Assembly (NCBI GenBank): GCA_018821785.1
Contig: JAHJLI010000032.1
Span: forward strand, 1-60,171
Reading direction: 5' to 3'
Length of the DNA: 60,171 nt
Source: Pseudomonadota bacterium
Lineage (GTDB): Bacteria > Desulfobacterota > Desulfobulbia > Desulfobulbales > Desulfocapsaceae
The translations under genes were made by a program, and so were the position numbers. This document shows positions 29,477 through 37,429 of the stretch, one piece after another. The notes beneath the pieces were generated by a model. It was given only the letters and a program-made list of their open reading frames with translations. It was not told where the DNA came from and searched no databases. Position 1 is the first letter of the stretch; each line of letters opens with the position of its first letter.

Positions 29477-30612
29477 TGCCACTCCTCCTTGTTCTCATAG
29501 TCGAACCGATTCAGTCGCCATTTTTGTGGTTCACTGAGGATCGATTCCATCGATCTCGCGTCGAAAGTGGCGCGTACCTTCTCCCACTCCGTCCCGGCAG
29601 GAATCATATCTTCATCCTTTAAGAACTGAAATGCACTGGCAAGAAGCCCTCTGTCGTCCATATCCGATTCCAAGAGAACCGGCTCACCGGACAATATATT
29701 GGCTTTTTTGCTCTGCGTGATGAAATCGGCAAGGACAAGCGGGTCGGTGGGTGCAAGCGCCCTGCAGGCATCTATCGCCCAACGGCTGGAAGCCACCACG
29801 TTATCGCTGTCTTCGTCGAGCCACCGGCTTGCGCGGGCAAGGGCGGCAAGAATGGCCGCGATCGCCTGGGGCTGTGCCTTCGCGAAATCACCACGGAAAT
29901 ACAGAAAAGAGGCCCACCGGCTCCGATACACCACACGGGCGCCGGGGTTATCTAAACGTAATACGGATGCAACCGGCTCCCAAATGATGCCGGCATCTAT
30001 CTGTCCGCTTCGCATCGCAGCCGGCATCTCGTTGCCATCCAGCGGAACAAGATTCGCCTTTGTTCCAGTAAGCAGCAATGCTTCCACCAGGGCGTGATGG
30101 GCGTCGGAGCCTGGTGTAAATCCAATATTCTTGCCTTCCAGATCCTTGATTGTCAGGGCCTTCACGGCAACGAGATCATAGAAGTTCCTGTCCATGGTGG
30201 CAGCAACGACGACGTCCTGCCTGGAGGCCTGTCGAAGGGTGGGCAGGTAGCCGCTCATGCCTACATCCAATTGACCTTTTTCCATGAAAAAATTAATATC
30301 AGGTCCTTTCAAGAACGAATAAAACTCAAGCCGCAGACCAAGTGTCGTCAAGTCCTCAGTAAGGAGACGATCGCGTCGCATTGCCTCGGCAAGATTGGCC
30401 GCGAACACCCAGAATGGTTGAATCCCGATGCGGACCACTCCTTCCAGCGGAGAAAAGTGATACGTTGAATAGATCGGGTGGTCCGACAGATCCTGCTGGA
30501 TCTGTGCGCCTGCCGATTCTCCCTTCGGTTTCGCCATAATTAAATATATAGCGACAACCGCAACGAGCCCCAGGACGCATCTAATAACCATCATTTTGTG
30601 TCTTCTGTCCAT
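29473..30612 (-). CDS. Periplasmic binding protein of the NMT1/SsuA (nitrate-sulfonate-taurine) type, coupled to a kinase
   Basis: A 379-residue protein with an N-terminal membrane anchor (MMVIRCVLGLVAVVAIYLIM), then the SsuA/NrtA-like binding fold: VRIGIQPFWVFAANLAEAM, FFMEKGQLDVGMSGYLPTL, LEGKNIGFTPGSDAHHALVEA and SGQIDAGIIWEPVASVL. Lack of an obvious cleavage site suggests it may stay anchored in the membrane. Start is ATG 30612 with AAGGAAA 6 bases upstream; the ATG at 30636 lacks one. No permease or ATPase is nearby, and the stop overlaps the start of the hybrid kinase (GTGA). The pair is probably a two-protein sensor for a sulfonate-, nitrate- or pyrimidine-precursor-like solute. Confidence 0.88.
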   Translation of the reverse strand: MDRRHKMMVIRCVLGLVAVVAIYLIMAKPKGESAGAQIQQDLSDHPIYSTYHFSPLEGVVRIGIQPFWVFAANLAEAMRRDRLLTEDLTTLGLRLEFYSFLKGPDINFFMEKGQLDVGMSGYLPTLRQASRQDVVVAATMDRNFYDLVAVKALTIKDLEGKNIGFTPGSDAHHALVEALLLTGTKANLVPLDGNEMPAAMRSGQIDAGIIWEPVASVLRLDNPGARVVYRSRWASFLYFRGDFAKAQPQAIAAILAALARASRWLDEDSDNVVASSRWAIDACRALAPTDPLVLADFITQSKKANILSGEPVLLESDMDDRGLLASAFQFLKDEDMIPAGTEWEKVRATFDARSMESILSEPQKWRLNRFDYENKEEWQ

Positions 30613-30740
30613 ATCCGATTTCCTTTCGTTGATCATCCCAAACTTTCAGGTTTTTTTCCAGGAATATCCCCCCATCCCCCCCAAAAAAAAATCGATTTTC
30701 GCATGCAAAACGTGAAATTGTTGAAAATTTGCTGGAAAAA

Positions 30741-30881
30741 CAGGGACACTTCCCTGGATAAACAGGAAAAAACAGGGACACTTCCCTGGATAAACAGGGA
30801 CACTTCCCTGAATTTTTCATGCGATGAATTGCAAAAATGCGCGGAGTGTCCATAATTAATGGATATATGGGAAGTGTCCCT
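30741..30881. repeat. Cluster of REP-like palindromic repeats
   Basis: Three copies of CAGGGACACTTCCCTG (30741-30756, 30773-30788, 30795-30810) and an inverted partial copy GGGAAGTGTCCCT (30869-30881). Each unit folds as CAGGGA/TCCCTG with a four-base loop. The spacers share TAAACAGG elements. They occupy the intergenic region between divergent genes. Similar GGGACACTTCCC elements are, to my knowledge, associated with REP-type transposases; no such transposase is in the window. Confidence 0.8.
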
Positions 30882-30950
30882 ATTTTTCTTTCAACGTAAA
30901 AATAATTGCAAAAGCTGTCGGGAAAAGGTAGCAATGATGCATTGGATCAG

Positions 30951-32306
30951 ATGGCTCTTCGTTGGAAAGAAAGGGCTTTTGGGAACCCCGAAGAAAGCGA
31001 CTACTTATCACCCGTGAATATACTTATCGTTGAACCATCAAAGATATACCAACTGGCACTTGAGAAAATCTTTGCGCCCTATGCAACCTATATTTTTGTT
31101 TCGCAGTCCGGCGAAGAGGCAAAAAACATCTACCTCTCCGTATCCATCGACCTAGTCTGCCTCTCCTTCTATCTGGCCGACATGGACGGAATAGAATTTG
31201 TCTCCACGCTCAGAAAGCTGAAGTGGGGGGAAACACTTCCTGTTCTCATGATCACCTCCAAGGAAATCCAAAATGCTCCCATAAAGAGCATGCATGATGG
31301 CGTCACAGAAGTTTTCCGCAAGAATGATCTCTCCTCTCTTGAAAAATACCTGATGACATATGCTCAATATGCGCGGCAACATGCAGGCCTTTCAGGGAAC
31401 ATCCTGTTGATTGACAATGACAGACAACAAGCTAAAGCTATCTGTGATTTCTTCAAGCACACGCAACTCAAGTTTGTCCATTTTACCAGCGCAGAGGAAG
31501 CTGCCAATATGGCCCGTGCAGCTGAATTCGATCTGGTTATTACCAATGTTGTTCTCAGTGGGCCAATGAGTGGCATGGCCCTCATCCGCGAAATTCGAGC
31601 AATCAATGAAACGATGTGCCGTGTACCAATACTGGCGATTTCGGCAGCAATCAACGTTTCTCAGAAAATTGAACTCCTTCGCGCCGGGGCAAACGATTCT
31701 GTTGTAAAACCGCTTCTTCTCGAGGAGTTGAGCGTTCGTGTGAAAAACCTGCTGCAGAATAAAAAGCTATTCGATACTGTTGAACTGCAAAAAAAACAAC
31801 TCAGGGAAATGGCTTTTCGCGACCCACTCACCGGTATGTACAACAGACATCTCCTGCTTGACAGCGCCAATCGGGCTCTGGAGGAATCCTATCGGCATGG
31901 CTATCCTGTGTCGATAATGGTCATTGATCTCGACCATTTCAAAAAAGTCAACGACACTTTTGGTCACGCGACCGGGGACTTTGTTTTGCAGGCGGTGGCG
32001 GAATTGCTGATGCGTATGGTTCGGGGAAATGACACTGCAGTCCGCTTCGGCGGCGAGGAGTTCATTATTCTCCTTCCCCATTGTGATGGAGAAGCAGCCA
32101 TAGCCAAAGCGCAATCCCTGCGTCTACAGATAGGGAAACTGATGCCGGCATCAATTGCCGTCACTGCAAGTATCGGCGTTTCCCAGACTCCCGTGAAAGG
32201 CAGGATCAATTACGATGCGTTGTTTGCCGCCGCCGACGAAGCAGTTTATGCCGCGAAGATGAGTGGGCGGAACTGTGTCGTTTTTCGTGAGCCGGTCATC
32301 GGTTAG
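30951..32306 (+). CDS. Diguanylate cyclase with two receiver domains that both lack the phosphoacceptor Asp
   Basis: A 451-residue protein. Receiver 1 covers residues 23-145, receiver 2 148-270 and GGDEF 285-450. The cyclase has the active GGEEF (367-371) and an RxxD inhibitory site (RGND, 358-361) spaced five residues before it, so it should make c-di-GMP with product inhibition. In receiver 1 the phosphoacceptor position is Ser72 (VCLSFYLADMDG), and in receiver 2 it is Asn199 (LVITNVVLSG). The layout matches PleD, but neither receiver can be phosphorylated conventionally. Start is uncertain: ATG 30951 is used, in-frame TTG codons occur at 30906 and 30942, and none has a good ribosome site. 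It is monocistronic. Confidence 0.88.
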   Translation: MALRWKERAFGNPEESDYLSPVNILIVEPSKIYQLALEKIFAPYATYIFVSQSGEEAKNIYLSVSIDLVCLSFYLADMDGIEFVSTLRKLKWGETLPVLMITSKEIQNAPIKSMHDGVTEVFRKNDLSSLEKYLMTYAQYARQHAGLSGNILLIDNDRQQAKAICDFFKHTQLKFVHFTSAEEAANMARAAEFDLVITNVVLSGPMSGMALIREIRAINETMCRVPILAISAAINVSQKIELLRAGANDSVVKPLLLEELSVRVKNLLQNKKLFDTVELQKKQLREMAFRDPLTGMYNRHLLLDSANRALEESYRHGYPVSIMVIDLDHFKKVNDTFGHATGDFVLQAVAELLMRMVRGNDTAVRFGGEEFIILLPHCDGEAAIAKAQSLRLQIGKLMPASIAVTASIGVSQTPVKGRINYDALFAAADEAVYAAKMSGRNCVVFREPVIG

Positions 32307-32448
32307 ATCCATTTATTCCCGATGACAGTGGGCAGAGCACTGCAAGTTCAGCAAAGTAACCGCCAAAAGAACCGCATCTTTTCTCGAGGGAGCTGGAATG
32401 TCATAATCGGGCAATCTCAACATGCTGCCGCCAACCGCTCGGACAGTG

Positions 32449-33747
32449 CTAAAACGTGCGATTATCGATGACTTTTTTGCCTTTGCTGTCGATGGTTTCC
32501 AGGGTTTTTTCCTCGACGAGTTTCACATGCACCTGGATGCCGAGATCGGTAACCAACCGGTCCTGGATAGTGTCGCCCAGGGCCCACTGCTTACGTATCT
32601 GGTCAGAGAACAGCAATTCGGTGACCTCGACCATAACGGTTAGTTTGTCTTCATGGTTCTCACGGTCGACAATGATCAGATAGGGGGTTTCGCTGCCGGT
32701 GATATCGGTAAGGGCCGCCTCGATCTGGGCGGGGAAAACATTCACTCCTTTAATTATCATCATATCGTCGGAGCGGCCGAGGATTCCGCTCATTCGGGTG
32801 AAGGTCCTGCCACAGGGGCAGGTGCCGGGCAGGAAGCGGGCAAGGTCGCGGGTGCGATAGCGGATGACCGGAAATGCCTCCTTGGTCAGAGTGGTGATCA
32901 CCAGTTCGCCGACCTCGCCTTCAGCCACCGGTTCAAGTGTTTTTGTGTCAAGGATTTCGACAAAGAAATGGTCCTCGTTGATATGCAGGCCGTTGCACTC
33001 CAGGCATTCCCCGGCAACGCCCGGTCCCATGATCTCCGAAAGACCGTAATTGTCGTTGGCTGTGATACCTAGCCGCTCGCCAATCTCCCGGCGCATCGTC
33101 TCGGACCAGCGCTCCGCGCCGAACACTCCGTATTTCAACGACAACTCACTGGAATTTACGCCCATGTCCATCATCACATCAGCGATTTTCAAGGCATGGG
33201 ATGGGGTGCAGACCAGGGCCGTGGTCTTGAAGTCGCGCATGATCCGGATCTGTCGCTTGATATTGCCGGAGGAGATAGGAATGACCGAGGCTCCGAGCCG
33301 TTCTGCGCCGTAATGAAACCCGAGACCGCCGGTGAAGATGCCGTAGTCATAGGCGATCTGCACCACATCTTCAGCTGTGACTCCGGCGCCGCAGAGGATA
33401 CGGGCTACCAGGTCCGACCAGTTTTTGATGTCGTTTCTAGTGTAACCGATAACCGTGGTCATGCCGCTGTTGCCGGAGGAGGAATGAATCCTCACAACAT
33501 CACGGAGAGGTACGGCAAAAAGGCCGTAGGGATAATTGACATGCAGGTCCTCTTTCATGGTGAACGGGAGGTTCCGCAAGGCCGCAAGCGAGGTAATAGC
33601 CTCATAGTCGATTTTGGCTTCACGTAGTTTCCGCCGATAAAAGGGTACGTGTGTTCCAAGACGGTAGAGCGTGGCCTGAAGCCTCTCCAGTTGCAGTTGT
33701 TCCAGGTCCTCCCTGGGCATGCATTCAATTGCCTGTTGCCAATACAT
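32449..33747 (-). CDS. paaK: Phenylacetate-CoA ligase (AMP-forming)
   Basis: A 432-residue enzyme that activates phenylacetate (or a related aryl-acetate) to its CoA thioester via an acyl-adenylate. The AMP-binding signature is IHSSSGNSGMTTVIGYTRND (usual SSGTTGxPT region with N instead of T), followed by YDYGIFTGGLGFHYGAERLGA, the second adenylation motif NDNYGLSEIMGPGVAGEC and the hinge FTRMSGILGRSDDMMIIKG. It is the last gene of the liv operon, 113 bases after livF. In anaerobes such enzymes commonly process arylacetates derived from aromatic amino acids by indolepyruvate or arylpyruvate oxidoreductases. The C-terminal region is intact and the size is normal. Confidence 0.94.
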   Translation of the reverse strand: MYWQQAIECMPREDLEQLQLERLQATLYRLGTHVPFYRRKLREAKIDYEAITSLAALRNLPFTMKEDLHVNYPYGLFAVPLRDVVRIHSSSGNSGMTTVIGYTRNDIKNWSDLVARILCGAGVTAEDVVQIAYDYGIFTGGLGFHYGAERLGASVIPISSGNIKRQIRIMRDFKTTALVCTPSHALKIADVMMDMGVNSSELSLKYGVFGAERWSETMRREIGERLGITANDNYGLSEIMGPGVAGECLECNGLHINEDHFFVEILDTKTLEPVAEGEVGELVITTLTKEAFPVIRYRTRDLARFLPGTCPCGRTFTRMSGILGRSDDMMIIKGVNVFPAQIEAALTDITGSETPYLIIVDRENHEDKLTVMVEVTELLFSDQIRKQWALGDTIQDRLVTDLGIQVHVKLVEEKTLETIDSKGKKVIDNRTF

Positions 33748-33860
33748 AGTCTGTTCCCCCAGAGATTAGAAATTACCTGCCAGCGTGGTCCTCTTCTATT
33801 GTCTTTGAAAATGGGATTTTCTGAAAGAAAAAAGTTATGGTTCGCGACAAGAAGGCTTTT

Positions 33861-34586
33861 TTATTCCTCAAGTTTTTCCCGTCCAAGATAAGCACGCTGG
33901 ACGTCCCTGTTGGCCAGCAGGTCCTCGGCCGGTCCCTGGATGATAACCTTGCCGGTTTCAAGGACATAGCCGCGGTCGGCGATGGCCAGGGCCGCCTTGG
34001 CGTTCTGTTCGACAAGGAGGACAGTATTGCCTTCCGCCCGGAGACGCACGATGATCTGGAAGATATCGCGGATGATGAGGGGAGCAAGGCCAGTGGAAGG
34101 TTCATCCATCATCACCAGGGATGGCCTGGACATAAGTGCCCGGCCCATCGCCAGCATCTGCTGCTCGCCGCCGGACAGGGTTCCTGCCAGCTGCAGTCTG
34201 CGTTCTCTTAAAATCGGAAACAATTCGTACTGATGATCGAGCAAACGGTTCAGGTCTTTTTTATGCTGCCGGGCCAGAGCGTGGCCTCCGAGAATGAGGT
34301 TGTCGGCCACAGTCATCGAGGCAAAGACCTGACGGCCCTCCGGTACCATAACACAGCCCTTGCCGGGGATTTTGGCGGCGGCAAGGCGAGTGATGTCCTC
34401 GCTTTTGAAACGGATCTCGCCGGAGGTGGCCTGGATCAGCCCGGCAATTGTAGCAAGAAGAGTGGTCTTGCCTGCGCCATTGGCCCCGATAATGGCCACG
34501 ATCTCGCCGGGGTTGACATGCATTGAGATATTCTTCAGCACCCTCAGCTTGCCATATCCCGCCTCAAGATTTCGTATCTTTAGCAT
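33861..34586 (-). CDS. livF: Branched-chain/aromatic amino-acid ABC transporter ATP-binding protein LivF
   Basis: A 241-residue ABC ATPase. Walker A GANGAGKTT, signature TLSGGEQQML, Walker B SLVMMDEPSTGLAP, and the LivF-typical end TGKVIIQGPAEDLLANRDV, then RAYLG. It pairs with LivG as the cytosolic ATPase of the LIV-type importer. It lies 25 bases after livG and before paaK. The ribosome site is weak, consistent with coupling. No defects. Confidence 0.95.
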   Translation of the reverse strand: MLKIRNLEAGYGKLRVLKNISMHVNPGEIVAIIGANGAGKTTLLATIAGLIQATSGEIRFKSEDITRLAAAKIPGKGCVMVPEGRQVFASMTVADNLILGGHALARQHKKDLNRLLDHQYELFPILRERRLQLAGTLSGGEQQMLAMGRALMSRPSLVMMDEPSTGLAPLIIRDIFQIIVRLRAEGNTVLLVEQNAKAALAIADRGYVLETGKVIIQGPAEDLLANRDVQRAYLGREKLEE

Positions 34587-34611
34587 TGCTCAAAATTCGT
34601 ATTATTTCAGG

Positions 34612-35367
34612 TTATTCGCCAAGATAGACCTTGATTACTTCCGGGTCGCGTTGGACAACCGTGGGGATATCCTCGGCAATTTTGCGTCCGAAACTGAGAA
34701 CGACAATTTCATCAGAGATATCCATAACGAGCGACATATCGTGCTCAACCAGCAGGACGGTGATGCCAAGCTCGCGGATGCGGACAATGAGCCTGCCGAT
34801 TTCCGCTGTCTCGTAAATATTTAAGCCCGCCGCCGGTTCGTCGAGGAGCAGCAGAGCAGGTTCGAGAGCCAGTGCCCTGGCCAGCTCCACCGCGCGTTGC
34901 TGACCGAAGGCGAGGTTTGTCGCGAGCGTATCGGCACAGTCGGCGATACCAAGAAAATCAAGGAATTCAAGGGATTTTACCCGAATCGCCTTTTCTTCCC
35001 TGCGACAGCCGGAGGTACGAAACATCGAGGCGAGAAAACCAGCCTTCGACCGCACATGCCTGCCGACCATGACGTTCTCAAGAGCGGTCATGCCGGCGAA
35101 CATTTTGATGTTTTGAAAGGTCCTGGCAATACCAAGGCCTGCGACACGAAACGGTCGCATCCCCTGGATGGCCTTGCCTTGAAAACTGATTTCACCTGTG
35201 GTCGGTTCAAGCATCCCGGCAATCAGGTTAAAAAGAGTTGTCTTGCCCGCCCCGTTCGGGCCGATGACCGCCTTGATTGCACCTTGCCGGAGCGAGAAAC
35301 TGACATCATCGACGGCCTGGAGCCCGCCAAACCTTTTGCCGAGCTGTTCCACCTGGAGAATAGTCAT
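34612..35367 (-). CDS. livG: Branched-chain/aromatic amino-acid ABC transporter ATP-binding protein LivG
   Basis: A 251-residue ABC ATPase. Walker A GPNGAGKTT, the LivG-specific segment GIARTFQNIKMFAGMTALEN, a signature region replaced by NLAFGQQRAVELARAL, Walker B LLLLDEPAAGLN and the C-terminal QRDPEVIKVYLGE. ATG 35367 has a perfect AAGGAGGT ribosome site 10 bases upstream, inside the end of livM; the open frame to 35427 is only overlap. Partner of LivF. Confidence 0.95.
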   Translation of the reverse strand: MTILQVEQLGKRFGGLQAVDDVSFSLRQGAIKAVIGPNGAGKTTLFNLIAGMLEPTTGEISFQGKAIQGMRPFRVAGLGIARTFQNIKMFAGMTALENVMVGRHVRSKAGFLASMFRTSGCRREEKAIRVKSLEFLDFLGIADCADTLATNLAFGQQRAVELARALALEPALLLLDEPAAGLNIYETAEIGRLIVRIRELGITVLLVEHDMSLVMDISDEIVVLSFGRKIAEDIPTVVQRDPEVIKVYLGE

Positions 35368-35372
35368 CTGAC

Positions 35373-36452
35373 CTAGACCTCCTTCACCGCAGGTGTTTTC
35401 CGCCGGAACAAGGGGATGCGCCGCCATAACCGCCCCAGCTGAAGGCTCAGTATTCCTTCCGGTGCAAAGAGCATGATGCCGATGAGGATCAGCCCGAAGA
35501 CCGCATCGTCATAGCTGCCGAAAAAACCGCGGAGCGAGAGGAAATTGAGGACCATGCCCATCACCAGCGCGCCCCAGATATTGGCCATGCCGCCGACCGC
35601 AACAATGGCCACATAGCGCACCGATTTCATGACACTCGCCTCGGAAGGCCCGATGCCGCCGTTATAATGGGTCAACAGAACCCCGGCCAAAGCCGAGAAC
35701 ACCGCCGACAGCATGAAAGTCTGGAGTTTGAATTTGGCGGTATCGACGCCCATGGCATCGGCCGCCTCCGGCGAGCCGTGAATTGCCCTCAGTGCCCTGC
35801 CCACTCTGGAATTTATCAGATGCCTGAGAAGAACCACGGCGAGGATGAGCACGGTCCAGGCGATATAGTAGTTGGGGACCCGCCAGGACTTGTCGCCACT
35901 CACCAGAAGACCCGGCACAAGCTGGAAACCGGGAACACCGGAAATACCGTCGGCCTCGCCAAAATATTCGCTTGCCAGGACGATCCGGTAGATGATGATG
36001 CCAAAACCCAGGGTGGCCATGGCCAGATAATGACCTTTCAGTTTCAGTACCGGAATGCCGAGCAAAAAGGCAATGATGAGCGCCGTTAGGATGGCGATCA
36101 TACAGGCAACCCAGGGTGTCACCACCAGAAGCGGGTCACCGTAGATGTCCAGCCCGCCCTGAAGACAGCCGAGAGCGGTCAGCAGACGTACCGGAAGCTG
36201 GTCGACAAAGGGGATGAGGTTGTGGGTGGTAAGCGCCGCCGAGATATAACCGCCGATGGCGAAAAAACCTGCGTGGCCAAGGGAAATCTGTCCGGCGTAA
36301 CCCATCAGCACACAAAGGCCGACGATGAGCAGCGAGTAATAGGCCGACATGGTCAATTGTGTCAGGTAGTAGACACTGTCGGTCCAGGCGGTCAGAAGCT
36401 GGATCGCGATGACCGCCGCCACAATCGGCAAAAAGACAAGGTTCTTCCCCAT
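35373..36452 (-). CDS. livM: LIV-type ABC transporter permease LivM
   Basis: A 359-residue inner-membrane permease of about ten TM helices. Conserved segments include LLIVGLCVLMGYAGQISLGHAGFFAIGGY and the cytoplasmic-coupling stretch VGRALRAIHGSPEAADAMGVD. ATG 36452 is preceded by AAGGAG. The much longer open frame (to 36917) is an out-of-frame reading of livH and is rejected. LivM forms the channel with LivH. The gene follows livH by 5 bases. Confidence 0.95.
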   Translation of the reverse strand: MGKNLVFLPIVAAVIAIQLLTAWTDSVYYLTQLTMSAYYSLLIVGLCVLMGYAGQISLGHAGFFAIGGYISAALTTHNLIPFVDQLPVRLLTALGCLQGGLDIYGDPLLVVTPWVACMIAILTALIIAFLLGIPVLKLKGHYLAMATLGFGIIIYRIVLASEYFGEADGISGVPGFQLVPGLLVSGDKSWRVPNYYIAWTVLILAVVLLRHLINSRVGRALRAIHGSPEAADAMGVDTAKFKLQTFMLSAVFSALAGVLLTHYNGGIGPSEASVMKSVRYVAIVAVGGMANIWGALVMGMVLNFLSLRGFFGSYDDAVFGLILIGIMLFAPEGILSLQLGRLWRRIPLFRRKTPAVKEV

Positions 36453-36457
36453 GAGCG

Positions 36458-37348
36458 TTAAAACTCCTTGAGGCCGGCCATGGCGCTTGACCCGAACAGG
36501 CCGTGCGGTCTGACGAAGAGGATGACCAAAAGAATGGCAATAGCTATGGCGTCCTGGAAGGCCAGGGGCACAACGGAGACGGAGAATGCCTCGATCACGC
36601 CGAGAAGCAGACCACCGGCTACCGCCCCCAGGGAATTGCCGAGGCCACCAAGAATAGCGACAGTGAAACCCTTGATGGCGAGTCCGGTGCCGATGTCGTA
36701 CTGGGTGTAGGTGATCGGCGACATGACTGCCCCGGCCAGAGCGCCTATTCCGGCGCTCAGGACAAAGGACAGAGTCACCATGTTCCGGGTATCGATGCCG
36801 CAGAGCACTGCGGCGATGCGATTGGCGGCGCAGGCCCGCATCTCCCGGCCAATGGAGGTGGCCTGGAAAAAGATGTTGAGAGCCACGACCATCAGGCCGC
36901 AGGTGCCGACCACCCACAGTACCTGGGGCGAGACTCTGGCACCTGAAATGGCGATCGAACTGATTTCGTTTCCAAAAAAATAGGGGAGAGAGCGGACATC
37001 CGACCCCCAGACATGTAAAGCCGCCTCACGGATCAGTATGGATACGCCGATGGTGATGATGATCATCCGCAGGATTCCAGGATTTTGCAGCCAGCGGATA
37101 AAAAGCATCTCAATCAATGCCCCGATGCCCATCGTGACAAGAACCGCGAGAAAAATTGCCGGCGGCAAGGGCAGATACTGAAGGAATGTGATCGACAGCA
37201 TGCCGCCGAGCATGACAAACTCACCTTGGGCAAAATTAATAATACCGGTGGTGTTGTAGATGATGTTGAAGCCGATGGCAACGATAGCATAGATGCTGCC
37301 GTAGGTGATCCCGGCCACCAGATACTGAATGAAAAGTTCGGTTGTCAT
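36458..37348 (-). CDS. livH: LIV-type ABC transporter permease LivH
   Basis: A 296-residue permease of eight or so TM helices, opening with FIQYLVAGITYGSIYAIVAIGFNIIYNTTGIINFAQGEFVM, the LivH hallmark, then the EAA-like loop REMRACAANRIAAVLCGIDTR. It lies between livJ and livM in the conserved order J-H-M-G-F. With LivM it forms the translocation path. Confidence 0.95.
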   Translation of the reverse strand: MTTELFIQYLVAGITYGSIYAIVAIGFNIIYNTTGIINFAQGEFVMLGGMLSITFLQYLPLPPAIFLAVLVTMGIGALIEMLFIRWLQNPGILRMIIITIGVSILIREAALHVWGSDVRSLPYFFGNEISSIAISGARVSPQVLWVVGTCGLMVVALNIFFQATSIGREMRACAANRIAAVLCGIDTRNMVTLSFVLSAGIGALAGAVMSPITYTQYDIGTGLAIKGFTVAILGGLGNSLGAVAGGLLLGVIEAFSVSVVPLAFQDAIAIAILLVILFVRPHGLFGSSAMAGLKEF

Positions 37349-37392
37349 ACGATGGGGAACGTTCTGGGGAAATCCTGGTCCTTGATACAGAC

Positions 37393-37417
37393 GACCGGGA
37401 CGGCTTGCGTCCCGGTC
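37393..37417 (-). promoter_or_regulatory. Strong hairpin between livJ and livH
   Basis: GACCGGGACG (37393-37402) is perfectly complementary to CGTCCCGGTC (37408-37417), with a five-base loop. No T-run follows on the minus strand, so it is probably an mRNA-stabilising or processing structure that raises expression of the upstream binding-protein gene relative to the permease genes, as is common in ABC operons. Confidence 0.7.
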
Positions 37418-37429
37418 AAGGATGATCGC

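Noticed and set aside
36453-36917. Long N-terminal extension of the LivM frame
   Set aside because: It is an out-of-frame reading of livH with no membrane or LIV features; a good ribosome site supports ATG 36452.
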